NCBI RefSeq assembly: GCF_014646055.1
Contig: NZ_BMMS01000026.1
Span: 62,001 to 126,000, forward strand
Length of the DNA: 64,000 nucleotides
DNA from: Wenjunlia tyrosinilytica
GTDB taxonomy: Bacteria > Actinomycetota > Actinomycetes > Streptomycetales > Streptomycetaceae
Direction: 5' to 3'
Shown in pieces: positions 27,889-36,788 of this stretch. Numbering within the stretch: the stretch's first letter is position 1; every line of letters begins with the position of its first letter. The translations under genes were made by a program, and so were the position numbers. The notes below the pieces were generated by a model, which did no database searches, had not been told where the DNA came from, and worked only from the letters and a program-made list of their open reading frames with translations.

Positions 27889-29115
27889 TCAGCCCTCGAA
27901 GGTGCCCGACGTCTCCGGCTTCCAGGCGCCGCCGGTGACCTTGTAGACGGTCAGCTGCTTGTTGGTGGCGTCGCCGTACTCGTCGAAGGAGACCTTGCCG
28001 GTGACTCCGTCGAAGGACACGCTCTGCATGGCCTCGGTGACCTTGGCGCGGGCGTCGGAGGGCAGCTTGCCGTCCTTCACCACGGCCTTGACCGCCTGGA
28101 TGATCGCCCACGCGGAGTCGTAGGAGAAACCGCCGTAGGCCTCGTAGGCCTCCTTGTAACCGGCGGCCTTGTAGTTGTCTATGAAGGACTTGGCCGACGG
28201 GAGCTGCTCGACGGGAGCGCCGACGGAGGTGGCGAGGTCGCCCTCGGCGCTCTTGCCGGCCAGCTTGGTGAACTCGGCGCTGTAGATCGCGTCACCGCCC
28301 ACCAGCGGGATCTTGGCCCCGGCCTTCTTGAGCTGGGCGCTCAGGGGACCGGCGACGGGGAACTCACCGCCGTAGTAGACGACGTCCGCGCCGGAGCTCT
28401 TGACCTTGGTCACGACCGCGCCGAAGTCCTTGGCGTCGGGGTTCACATGCTCGGTGCCGGCGACCTTGCCGCCGAGCTTGGTGAACTCCTTGGTGAAGGT
28501 GCCGGCCAGGCCCGCGCCGTAGGTCTTCTTGTCGTCGATGACGAAGACCTTCTTCTTCTTGGCGGTGTTGTAGAGGTACTGGGCGGCGAACGGGCCCTGG
28601 ACGGCGTCCGTGGTCGCGGTGCGGAAGTACGACTTGAACGGCCGCTCCTTGGTGCCCGAGTCCCACTTCTCGCCCTGGGTCAGGGCGGGGTTGGTGTTGA
28701 TCGACACCTCGACCAGGTGAGCGGTGTCGAAGACCTTCTGCATGGACTGCGCCACGGAGGAGTTCAGCGGGCCGACGACGCCGATGACGCTCTTGTCGGC
28801 CACGAGCTGGGTGGCGTTCTGCTGGCCGGAGGAGGGCTGGGCCTGGTCGTCGAGGGGCTTGACCTTGAACGTGACGCCCGGCACCTCCTTGTTCTTGTTG
28901 GCCTGCTTCACGGCGAGGTCGACCGAGTTCTTCATGCCGATACCCAGAGCGGACAGGTCACCGGTCAGGGGTGCGTCGAAGCCGATGGTGACAACGGTGG
29001 ACCCCCCGTCGGAGGAGCCCTTGTCCTTGCCGTTGTCGCGGGAGCCGCACGCGGTGAGCGTGAGGGCTCCCGCGGCGAGCGCGGCGGTGATGGCGATCAG
29101 GGAACGGTTACGCAC
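27889..29115 (-). CDS. Branched-chain amino acid-type ABC substrate-binding lipoprotein
   Basis: A 408-residue type 1 periplasmic binding protein of the Leu/Ile/Val family. The lipobox LTLTACGS predicts a membrane-anchored lipoprotein. Conserved segments include IGFDAPLTGDLSALGIGMKNSVDLAV, VIGVVGPLNSSVAQSMQKVF and YDSAWAIIQAVKA. It would present amino acids or similar compounds to a Liv-type transporter. No permease or ATPase of that type is adjacent, so it is a solitary binding protein. It starts with GTG at 29115 behind AAAGGACCGATC. Confidence 0.9.
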   Translation of the reverse strand: MRNRSLIAITAALAAGALTLTACGSRDNGKDKGSSDGGSTVVTIGFDAPLTGDLSALGIGMKNSVDLAVKQANKNKEVPGVTFKVKPLDDQAQPSSGQQNATQLVADKSVIGVVGPLNSSVAQSMQKVFDTAHLVEVSINTNPALTQGEKWDSGTKERPFKSYFRTATTDAVQGPFAAQYLYNTAKKKKVFVIDDKKTYGAGLAGTFTKEFTKLGGKVAGTEHVNPDAKDFGAVVTKVKSSGADVVYYGGEFPVAGPLSAQLKKAGAKIPLVGGDAIYSAEFTKLAGKSAEGDLATSVGAPVEQLPSAKSFIDNYKAAGYKEAYEAYGGFSYDSAWAIIQAVKAVVKDGKLPSDARAKVTEAMQSVSFDGVTGKVSFDEYGDATNKQLTVYKVTGGAWKPETSGTFEG

Positions 29116-29507
29116 GATCGGTCCTTTCCTCTGGCGAGGCGCTGAACCGCGTTTATGGGGCCGACTTTTCGATCCGGTGGCGCGGTGACTGGCCGTGACT
29201 CTAGAGGGCGTTCGCCGGATCGGGCAGAGGGGAGAGGGGGATGTGCTTCAGTTGTTATGACCGGCCGACCGGTCGGGAGGAAGCGCGGGCACATGTGCCG
29301 TCCGGCATGGCCGCGGAAGGCGATTTTGCGGAGGAATCGCAGCTTGAGGCTCCCTTGAGGTTCGCGCGGGCAGCGACGACCGAATGGGCCTTAAGGGCGC
29401 TCTGCGTACTTTCCATCGAATTGACCGCCGTGTGGCCGACGTACCGCTGTCCCGATCTCCCCCGCGACCCCGGGTCGATCGCCATCACACAGCGTGACGA
29501 CGTTCGC
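29116..29507. other. 392-base intergenic region
   Basis: It is bounded by the Liv-type gene start and the sugar permease end, both on the minus strand, so it holds the Liv gene promoter. A perfect 12-base palindrome CCGACCGGTCGG lies at 29265-29276. No gene is supported. Confidence 0.4.
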
Positions 29508-30764
29508 TTACGCGCGACCGTGGGAGGTGCGGGAGCGGCGGGAGACGGAGTCGAGGGCGACGGCCAGGAGGAGGACGGCGCCGGTGACGGAGAAGCGGAA
29601 GGAGGAGTTGAGGCTCAGCAGGGTCAGCCCGCTGGAGATCGACTGGATCACCATGATGCCCAGGAGCGCCGAGAAGGCCGATCCCCGGCCTCCGAACAGG
29701 CTCGTCCCACCGATCACGGCCGCGGCGATGGCGTTGAGGTTGACATCGCCCCCTCCGCTGCTCTGGTTCGCCGAGGCGAGGCGTGCCGCGGCCAGGACAC
29801 CGCCCAGGGCGGCCAGGGTGGTGCAGGCGACGAGGGCGCAAGTGTGGACGCGGTCGACATTGATACCGGCGCGACGGGCCGCTTCCGCGTTCCCGCCCAC
29901 CGCGTACAGCGCGCGGCCCCACTTCGTGCGTGTCAGCGAGTAGTTGGCGGTGACGACGAGTGCGACGAAGAAGACGGACATCCAGCCGATGCCCCTGCCG
30001 CGGTTGAGGTACCAGGCGGCGAACTCCAGCAGCGCCAGCAGAGCGAGGGCCCGGACGGCGAGCGTGCGCGGTGATCGGGAGGGCAGTTCGGCCCGCGCGC
30101 GCTCGCGGGAGAGGAAGTAGCCTCCGGCGAAGTAGCCCGCCGCGGCGGTCAGGGCGAGGAGGTACGAGAGCCAGTCGGGCACGAAGTCCACCTGCGCGAA
30201 GCGCACCAGGGCCGAGTCGAAGGGCACATTGATCGAGCCCCGGGCGTCCAGCACACCGAGTTGGATGCCCAGGAAGCCCAGGAGGCCGGCCAGGGTGATG
30301 ACGAACGTCGGCACGCCCAGCCGGTTGAACGCCTGCCCGTAGAACCAGCCGATCGCCGCTCCTGCGGCCAGGGAGGCGAGGACGGCGAGGGCGCACGGCC
30401 AGCCCTTGTTGACGAACAGGACCGCCATGGAGGCGGCGGACAGTCCGCTCACCGAGCCCACGGACAGGTCTATCTGCCCGACCAGGAGCACACACACCAC
30501 ACCCAGGGCGATGACCCCGACGGGTACGCACTCCATGGCGAGGTTGCTCAGGTTGGCGCTGGACAGGAAGATCGGGTTCGCGGCCTGGAGCACGGTCCAG
30601 ATGACGGCCAGGCCCGCGACCACGGGCAGCGCCCCCAGGTCGCCGGAGCGGACGCGGTCGAGGAACCGCCGGACGGCCGCGCGCACTCCCGAGCCCGCGC
30701 CGGGCGTCTTGTCCTGTGCGTCCAGGGCCGCGGGTCCGCCGAGGTCGGTGGTGGTGTGGTTCAT
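29508..30764 (-). CDS. Sugar ABC transporter permease (XylH/RbsC type)
   Basis: A 418-residue permease with about ten helices. Typical segments are NLSNLAMECVPVGVIALGVVCVLLVGQIDLSVGSV, the GTSLFGGRGS loop and GRALYAVGGNAEAARRAGI of the CUT2 (xylose/ribose) family. It forms the membrane channel of the transporter with the ATPase (30770-31591) and binding protein (31668-32744). The ATG at 30764 is five bases after the ATPase stop. The length resembles XylH more than RbsC. Confidence 0.92.
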   Translation of the reverse strand: MNHTTTDLGGPAALDAQDKTPGAGSGVRAAVRRFLDRVRSGDLGALPVVAGLAVIWTVLQAANPIFLSSANLSNLAMECVPVGVIALGVVCVLLVGQIDLSVGSVSGLSAASMAVLFVNKGWPCALAVLASLAAGAAIGWFYGQAFNRLGVPTFVITLAGLLGFLGIQLGVLDARGSINVPFDSALVRFAQVDFVPDWLSYLLALTAAAGYFAGGYFLSRERARAELPSRSPRTLAVRALALLALLEFAAWYLNRGRGIGWMSVFFVALVVTANYSLTRTKWGRALYAVGGNAEAARRAGINVDRVHTCALVACTTLAALGGVLAAARLASANQSSGGGDVNLNAIAAAVIGGTSLFGGRGSAFSALLGIMVIQSISSGLTLLSLNSSFRFSVTGAVLLLAVALDSVSRRSRTSHGRA

Positions 30765-30769
30765 CCGGC

Positions 30770-31591
30770 TCACATCTCTCGCTCGACGGGGGACTGGGGG
30801 CCGACCCGGCTCGCCCGGCGAGCCACCGCGTTGTCCCTGGCACCCGTGATGGCCGCGACGATGCCCTCGGCCGAGACGGTGTCCAGGTCGAATACACCGT
30901 TGTTGCGGCCGAGTCTGAGGACTGCCACGCGGTCCGCGACCGCCCGCACATCGGCCATGTTGTGACTGACCATGATCACGCCGAGGCCGCGTTCGCGGAG
31001 CCGCTCGATGAGGTCGAGGACCTCGGCCGTCTGCGCCACGCCGAGCGCCGCCGTCGGCTCGTCGAGGACGATGATCCTGGGACCGCCCAGCAGCGAGCGG
31101 GCGATGGCGATCGTCTGCCGCTGCCCGCCCGACAGGGAGGCGACGGGGATGCGCAGCGAGGGGAGCCTCGCCGAGAGCAGCCGCAGCAGTTCCCAGGAAC
31201 GGGTCTCCATTTCCACCTCGTTGAGCCGTAAGGGGCGCAACTCCCTGCCGAGGAAGAGGTTTTCGATGACATTGAGGTTCTCGCACAGCGCCAGGTCCTG
31301 GTGGACGGTGGCGATGCCGAGCCTCTGCGCGGCGGCCGGGGTCGGGAGGGTGACCTCCTCTCCCCGGAAGGTGATGGCTCCCGCGTCGGGCGGGTGGACT
31401 CCCGACAGGACCTTGACCAGCGTCGACTTGCCGGCCCCGTTGTCCCCGACGATCGCGACGACCTCGCCCGCCGCCACGTCGAGGTCGATGTCGGTGAGCG
31501 CCGCCACCGCGCCGAAGTTCTTCTGGATGCCGCGCAGGGACAGGACACCCACGGGGCTGTCCTCCGCTTCGGCTGCCGCCGTTGCTGCCAT
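30770..31591 (-). CDS. Sugar ABC transporter ATP-binding protein (single-domain)
   Basis: A 273-residue ATPase. Walker A is GDNGAGKST, the signature is LSGGQRQ, Walker B is IIVLDEPTAAL, and the switch is VSHN. It resembles the first half of XylG/RbsA, which carry two ABC domains. This single-domain form is common in actinomycete CUT2 systems and probably works as a homodimer. The operon order is binding protein, ATPase, permease. Confidence 0.92.
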   Translation of the reverse strand: MAATAAAEAEDSPVGVLSLRGIQKNFGAVAALTDIDLDVAAGEVVAIVGDNGAGKSTLVKVLSGVHPPDAGAITFRGEEVTLPTPAAAQRLGIATVHQDLALCENLNVIENLFLGRELRPLRLNEVEMETRSWELLRLLSARLPSLRIPVASLSGGQRQTIAIARSLLGGPRIIVLDEPTAALGVAQTAEVLDLIERLRERGLGVIMVSHNMADVRAVADRVAVLRLGRNNGVFDLDTVSAEGIVAAITGARDNAVARRASRVGPQSPVEREM

Positions 31592-31667
31592 GCGTGTACC
31601 TCACTGGGGTGGTGGCCGAAGCCGGCCCCGGCAATGGAGCCGCCCTGCTGAGGCCCTGGGGGAGCGG

Positions 31668-32744
31668 CTACTTGATGCCGGCCTTGGCGCAGGCGGCGGC
31701 GTAGGCCGAGGTGCAGATCTGCGACACCTTCAGGGGGCCGTTCTTGATCAGGGCGTCGGCGAGGTTGTCGATGGTGACGACGGTCGGGACGAAGAGCTGG
31801 GAAGGGGTGTCGAAGAGCGTGGTCCTGCCCGCCGGGTGCTTGCCCCGGGCGAACCGGTAGGCGATCTCGGCGGTGGCCTCGGCAACGGTCTTGATGGGCT
31901 TGGAGATGGTGTTGTACTGGTCTCCGGCCACGATGCGCTGGGCGGCGGCGAGTTCGGAGTCATTGCCGGTCACGGGCGGCACGCGGTTCATCCCGGCCGC
32001 CTTGAACGCCGCGACGGCTCCGCCCGCCGTACCGTCGTTCGCGGCGGCGACGCCCGCGATCCGGCCCTTGAACTGCGTGATCTTCCCGCTGACCCAGTTC
32101 TGCGCCTTCGTGGGGTCCCAGCCGGGGGTGTCGTACTCCGCCAGCAGTTCGCGGCCGCTGGAGTCGATGGCGCTGTGGATGCCCTTCTTGATCAGCCCCG
32201 CGGCGGCGTCGGTGGGGGAGCCGTTCACCTCGAGCAGGCCGCCCTTGGCCTTCGTCCGCTTGAGGTGGTCCACCAGGGACTTGGCGATGAGGGCGCCGAT
32301 CTGCTCGTTGTCGAACGACACGTAGTAGTCGGCCTTCGCCTTGGGGATGGGGCGGTCGTAGGCGATGACGGGCACCCGCTGGGAACGAGCGCTGGAGACG
32401 ATGCTCGCGGCGGCCTCGGAGTCGACCGGGTCGATGACCAGTGCCTTGACGCCCTGGGCCAGTGCTGAACTGGCCTGCTCCTGCTGGGTGGCGGGGTCCG
32501 CCTTCGCGTTGGCGTAGACGACCGAGCAGCCGGAGCACAGGGCCTTGAGCCTCGCCTCGAACAGCGGCTTGTCGAAGAGTTCGTACCGGGTCGAGGCGAT
32601 GTCGGGCATCAGGAAGGCGATCTTCACTCCGCCCGAGCCGGAGCCGCCGTCGCTGTCGGATCCCGACGAGCACCCCGCCAGCGAGGCGAGCGCGAGGAGC
32701 ACGGTCACTGCGGCCGTGGGCTTCAGGATGCGGGGCTTCGTCAT
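31668..32744 (-). CDS. Sugar ABC transporter substrate-binding lipoprotein (XylF-like)
   Basis: A 358-residue binding protein. The signal peptide ends at the lipobox LASLAGCSSG. The mature part has KIAFLMPDIASTRYELFDKPLFEARL, LVIDPVDSEAA, VIAYDRPIPKAKADYYVSFDNEQIG and GNDSELAAAQRI, as in xylose/ribose-type type 1 binding proteins. It is the first gene of the transporter operon. The ATG at 32744 follows AGGAGGACTCG. The sugar is not certain; xylose-like is the closest match by residues. Confidence 0.9.
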   Translation of the reverse strand: MTKPRILKPTAAVTVLLALASLAGCSSGSDSDGGSGSGGVKIAFLMPDIASTRYELFDKPLFEARLKALCSGCSVVYANAKADPATQQEQASSALAQGVKALVIDPVDSEAAASIVSSARSQRVPVIAYDRPIPKAKADYYVSFDNEQIGALIAKSLVDHLKRTKAKGGLLEVNGSPTDAAAGLIKKGIHSAIDSSGRELLAEYDTPGWDPTKAQNWVSGKITQFKGRIAGVAAANDGTAGGAVAAFKAAGMNRVPPVTGNDSELAAAQRIVAGDQYNTISKPIKTVAEATAEIAYRFARGKHPAGRTTLFDTPSQLFVPTVVTIDNLADALIKNGPLKVSQICTSAYAAACAKAGIK

Positions 32745-33085
32745 CGAGTCCTCCTGGTGACGGCCACCGGTCGGCGGCGCGTGTTGGCCTGCGGTGCGGG
32801 GCCGTGCGGCGGACGCGGGAGTGCGCCCGTCGGCACGTGGAACGGGAGCGCTGACGTGCGGGCGAAGCCGCGGGAGGCGAGACCGGACCAAGGCTGGAGG
32901 TGGTGCGAGGTCGTGCGGCGTGCGGGTCTGGATCAGACGGATGGCCGAGCTACGACTGCTGTTTGATATCACGTCAGTTCTGTGAAGTCTGACAAGGAGT
33001 CGGTAACGACCGTTACCCCATCGTGACTTGAGGGGTCGGGTGCAGCCCGGAGGCGCCGGCCGGGGCTGCGGGTACCTTGAGCTGC
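32745..33085. promoter_or_regulatory. Divergent promoter region, sugar ABC operon / DeoR regulator
   Basis: These 341 bases separate the two divergent units. Bases 32960-33000 are AT-richer and likely carry the transporter promoter. The inverted repeat at 33002-33017 is the best operator candidate. Confidence 0.55.
33002..33017. promoter_or_regulatory. Candidate operator of the DeoR regulator
   Basis: GGTAACGACCGTTACC is a perfect 7-2-7 inverted repeat, 69 bases before the regulator start and 258 bases before the binding protein start. It is the only clear palindrome of operator length in the divergent gap. Confidence 0.55.
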
Positions 33086-33952
33086 ATGGGTGAGCTGGGG
33101 GCTCCTGCGGCGGGGGACGTCGAGCTGTCCGGAGAGGCGGCCGCAGGGGTGTCCCGCGAGCCGTCGGGTGAGCTGGTCGGACTCGGCCTCGGCGAGCGCC
33201 GGGAGTTCATCCGGCGTGAGGTCGTCAAGCGTGGATTCGCCCGTATCGACGACCTGGCCCGGGCGCTGGGTGTGAGCGCCATGACGGTGCACCGCGACCT
33301 CGACGCCCTGGCCGAGGAGGGGTGGCTCACCAAGATCAGGGGCGGTGCCACGGCGAACCCGTCCGCGCTGCTGGAGGCCGGGGTCCGGGAGCGGTCCGCC
33401 GCGCTGAGCGCGGAGAAGGAGGCGATAGCCGCGCGCGCGGCGCGGTCGCTGAGCCGTGGGCAGACCGTGTTCGTGGACGACAGCACGACGGCGCTGGCGC
33501 TGCATCCCCATCTGACCGCGGCGGCGCCGCTGACCGTGGTGACGAACTTCTTCCCTCTGGTGCGCGCTCTCGGGGCGACGAAGGGGATCGAGACGCTGGT
33601 GCTCGGGGGGCGGTACCACCCGTTGCAGGAGGCGTGTTCCGGCCTCCAGACCACGGACGCCATCCGGCGCCTGCACGCGGATGTGCTGTTCATGTCCACG
33701 ACGGCGGTGAGCGGGGGTGCCTGCTACCACCGCTCGGAGGAGACGGTCGCGGTGAAACGGGCGTTCATGGAATGCGCGAGCCGGTCGGTCCTTCTCGTGG
33801 ACCATGCGAAGTTCGGGCGCAGAGCGCCGCATCTGCTGGCCTCGGTGGAGGCCTTCGACCAGGTGATCACGGACGAGGGGGTGGACGAGGAGGAACTGGC
33901 GACTCTGCGGGAGCGGGGAGCCGGGGTGGAGATAGCGCCGATGAGTCGCTAG
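33086..33952 (+). CDS. DeoR-family transcriptional regulator
   Basis: A 288-residue sugar-metabolism regulator. An about 35-residue Gly/Glu-rich leader precedes the DeoR winged helix (ERREFIRREVVKRGFARIDDLARALGVSAMTVHRDLDALAEEGWLTKIRGGA). The C-terminal sugar-phosphate sensor domain has VFVDDSTTALAL, VTNFFPLV and LLVDHAKFGRRAP. It diverges from the sugar ABC operon and most likely represses it. The ATG at 33086 has a TACCTT eight bases upstream and no ribosome site, so a leaderless mRNA is possible. Confidence 0.88.
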   Translation: MGELGAPAAGDVELSGEAAAGVSREPSGELVGLGLGERREFIRREVVKRGFARIDDLARALGVSAMTVHRDLDALAEEGWLTKIRGGATANPSALLEAGVRERSAALSAEKEAIAARAARSLSRGQTVFVDDSTTALALHPHLTAAAPLTVVTNFFPLVRALGATKGIETLVLGGRYHPLQEACSGLQTTDAIRRLHADVLFMSTTAVSGGACYHRSEETVAVKRAFMECASRSVLLVDHAKFGRRAPHLLASVEAFDQVITDEGVDEEELATLRERGAGVEIAPMSR

Positions 33953-34132
33953 GGGCGGGTGCGGGTGCGGTGGGGATGAGTGGTGGGAATGAGCGGTGGG
34001 CTGATCGGGGGATTTGCGGAGGATTTGCGGCCACTCGATTCGTACGGGTGCAAATGGAATACTGGGGTTGTTGGACCTCCGTGAATTCCGCGCCCGCGCG
34101 ACGGCGCGACCTCGCTGACCTGAGGGGGCGGC

Positions 34133-34702
34133 TTGACCGGGTACCACACGCTCGCCGAGACCGAGAAGGCCGTCCAGGCCAAGCTCGGAGACATTCCCCT
34201 GCAGTGGGAGAGGATGCAGGCTGCCGCCAACCTCCACCGCGCGGCCGCGGCCGTGCGCCTGCACTTCGAGAACTCGGTTCTGCGCAAGTCGGACCTCACG
34301 TGGACGGCCTTCGTGGTGCTGTGGGTGGTGTGGATCTGGGGTGAGAAGGAGACCCGCCACGTGGCGGAGGAGGCGGGCATTACCAAGGGGACGCTGACGG
34401 GGGTGGCCAAGACGCTGGAGTCGCGGGGCCTGATCTCGCGCGTGAAGCACCCAACGGACGGGCGCCTGGTGCTGCTGGACCTCACTCCGGAGGGAGAGAG
34501 GCTGATGCGGGAGCTGTTCCCGGCGTTCAACGGGGAGGAGGTCTTCGTGACCGACCGCCTGAGCCCGCAGGAGTGCACACAGCTCGCGGACTCGCTGCGC
34601 CGGATCGTGTCGCAGCTCGAGGAGAAGGGCGAAGCCCGCCGCACCGAACTCCACGCCGACGGCCCTCCGCCCCGCCGCGGCGGCCGCCGCCCGCGAAGCT
34701 GA
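34133..34702 (+). CDS. MarR-family transcriptional regulator
   Basis: A 189-residue regulator with a MarR-type winged helix: LTWTAFVVLWVVWIWGEKETRHVAEEAGITKGTLTGVAKTLESRGLISRVKHPTDGRLVLLDLTPEGERL. The C-terminal 25 residues are Arg/Gly/Pro-rich and probably disordered. The TTG start at 34133 is supported by GAGGGGGCGGC just upstream. No obvious target gene is adjacent; the effector is unknown. Confidence 0.85.
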   Translation: MTGYHTLAETEKAVQAKLGDIPLQWERMQAAANLHRAAAAVRLHFENSVLRKSDLTWTAFVVLWVVWIWGEKETRHVAEEAGITKGTLTGVAKTLESRGLISRVKHPTDGRLVLLDLTPEGERLMRELFPAFNGEEVFVTDRLSPQECTQLADSLRRIVSQLEEKGEARRTELHADGPPPRRGGRRPRS

Positions 34703-35246
34703 TCGGGGACCTCGGGGCGCCAATGTACCCGGACGCGCGGACGAGGGCGCGGACCCGCTTGACCCGGTGCTGAGACCCAGCCCGGGATGACTCCCGCCCG
34801 GGGCGACTTCGGCCTGGGATGACTTCGGTCTCAGCCACTGAGCTTCGGCCCGGGTCCGGGTTCCGGTCGTGCCGAGCGGTGGTGCGGCTTGGTGCGAGCG
34901 GTGCTGCGCAGGGTTCGGGCGAGGAGTCGTGGGGTGCCGCGCACGCGCCGGATGCGCGGTTGGGCGGTGCTGCGCACGGTTCACTTCGGGTCGGCTCCCC
35001 GCGCATACGTTTCGGCCCCCGGCCGGGTCCGTGTCCGCGCCGGGGCTCCTGCGGCGTCGGCCCGGCCGCCCCCGCCTCCTCCGGGCCTGATCGCCTCTCG
35101 GCCCCGGCTCTCAGTGCCTGGACTCGCGCTCCCGGCGTGCGCCGGATACCCGACCCGGCCGCGAGGGTCCGCCGGTCCGCCGGTCCGCCGGTCCGGCCGT
35201 TTCGCTCCCCCTGGCTCCCGCCGTTCCGAAGTAGCGGGGAAAGGCG
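34703..35246. other. Gene-free region with tandem GGTCCGCC
   Basis: About 540 bases without a supported gene. Imperfect GGGATGACTTCGG-like repeats occur at 34780-34840, and four consecutive GGTCCGCC-type octamers lie at about 35168-35197. Open frames exist in several phases but none has a ribosome site or protein motif. Confidence 0.5.
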
Positions 35247-35289
35247 TTGACCCCTCGGAGGTCCGGCGGTAGCTTGTTTGGGATCAAAC
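35247..35289 (+). promoter_or_regulatory. Promoter and palindrome upstream of the PLP decarboxylase
   Basis: TTGACC (35247-35252) and TAGCTT (35270-35275) are separated by exactly 17 bases, a good vegetative-type promoter. Immediately after the -10 lies GTTTGGGATCAAAC (35276-35289), a 5-4-5 inverted repeat that would cover the transcription start, as a repressor operator does. Confidence 0.65.
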
Positions 35290-35340
35290 GAATCACCTCG
35301 CTGCGGCCCCGCATCAGCCGCACTGACAGGAGCGCATCCC

Positions 35341-36705
35341 GTGGACCTTCTCCGCTGGCTCGAAGAGGCCGTGACATCGAATCGGGACTGGTCGAACGGG
35401 TTCGGTCCCTTTGACGAGCATCCTGCGCTCTCCGTCGACGACACCCGGTTCGCCACGGCCTTCGGGGCCCTCACCGAGCGGCTGAAGGACAACTATCCGT
35501 TCTTCCACCCCCGCTACGCGGGACAGATGCTCAAGCCCCCGCACCCCGCCGCCGTGGTCGGATATCTGGCCGCCATGCTCGTCAACCCCAACAACCACGC
35601 CCTCGACGGCGGTCCCGCCACCGCTCGGATGGAGCGCGAGGTCGTCCAGCAGCTTGCCGAGATGTTCGGCTACGGCACCCATCTGGGGCATCTCACCACC
35701 AGCGGGACCATCGCCAATCTCGAGGCGCTGTTCGTCGCTCGCGAGCTCCACCCCGGCAAGGGGGTCGCCTACAGTACCGAGGCCCACTACACCCACGGCC
35801 GCATGTGCGGCGTCCTCGGCATCGAGGGCCACCCCGTGCCCGTCGACAGCCTCGGCCGCATGGACCTCGATGCCCTGGAACGGCTGCTGCGCACCGGCCG
35901 GGTCGGCACCGTCGTGCTCACCGCGGGCACCACCGGCCTCGGCGTCGTCGAGCCGGTACACGAGGCGTCGGCCCTGCGCGAGCGGTACGGCGTGCGGATC
36001 CATGTGGACGCCGCCTACGGCGGGTTCTTCACGCTGCTCGCCGGAGCGGAGGGCCCCGAGGGGCTGCCCGAGGCCCCTTGGCGGGCGATCGCCGAGTGCG
36101 ACTCCATCGTCGTCGACCCCCACAAGCACGGGCTCCAGCCCTACGGGTGCGGGGCCGTGCTCTTCCGCGACCCCACCGTCGGCCGCTTCTATCTGCACGA
36201 CTCCCCGTACACCTACTTCACCTCCGAGGAGCTCCACCTCGGCGAGATCAGCCTTGAGTGCTCGCGCGCGGGCGCTGCCGCCGCCGCTCTCTGGCTCACC
36301 TTCCAGCTCCTGCCGCCCACCCGTGAAGGTCTGGGACAGGGGCTGGCCGCCGGGCGCCGGGCGGCACTGCGCTGGGCGGCGCTGATCGAGCAGTCGGAGC
36401 ACCTCGAGCTCCACCAGCCCCCGGAACTCGACATCGTCACGTACTTCCCCGTGACCCGTCCCAGCAGCCTGTCCCGCATCGACGCCGCCAGCGCCCGCAT
36501 CCTCCAGGAAGGCATGACGGACCCCGAGGACCCCGTCTTCCTGAGCACATTGAGGGTCGGCGCCGACAGGCTGACCTCGCGTCACCCCGACCTCGCCGCC
36601 GACGCCGAGGGCGCCCGGATCCTGCGCAGCGTCCTGATGAAGCCCGAGTCCGAGACCTACGTGGACCACCTGCACGCCCGTCTGGAACAGCTCTCCCGCT
36701 CCTGA
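35341..36705 (+). CDS. PLP-dependent group II decarboxylase
   Basis: A 454-residue pyridoxal-phosphate enzyme of the aromatic-L-amino-acid/glutamate decarboxylase superfamily. The cofactor region HLTTSGTIANLEAL, the aspartate segment HVDAAYGGFFTLL, and the Schiff-base lysine K262 in VDPHKHGLQPYG are clear. Homologues are annotated as tyrosine or aromatic amino acid decarboxylases, but the substrate cannot be assigned from sequence. It starts with GTG behind AGGAGCGCATCCC. It is monocistronic, and its own promoter is visible upstream. Confidence 0.88.
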   Translation: MDLLRWLEEAVTSNRDWSNGFGPFDEHPALSVDDTRFATAFGALTERLKDNYPFFHPRYAGQMLKPPHPAAVVGYLAAMLVNPNNHALDGGPATARMEREVVQQLAEMFGYGTHLGHLTTSGTIANLEALFVARELHPGKGVAYSTEAHYTHGRMCGVLGIEGHPVPVDSLGRMDLDALERLLRTGRVGTVVLTAGTTGLGVVEPVHEASALRERYGVRIHVDAAYGGFFTLLAGAEGPEGLPEAPWRAIAECDSIVVDPHKHGLQPYGCGAVLFRDPTVGRFYLHDSPYTYFTSEELHLGEISLECSRAGAAAAALWLTFQLLPPTREGLGQGLAAGRRAALRWAALIEQSEHLELHQPPELDIVTYFPVTRPSSLSRIDAASARILQEGMTDPEDPVFLSTLRVGADRLTSRHPDLAADAEGARILRSVLMKPESETYVDHLHARLEQLSRS

Positions 36706-36788
36706 CCGGCACGCAGGCAGCGGCTCACCCCGCGAAGCGGCGGCTCACCCCGCGAACACGGTGCCTCGCGGCCGCCCCCACGTCCCGC

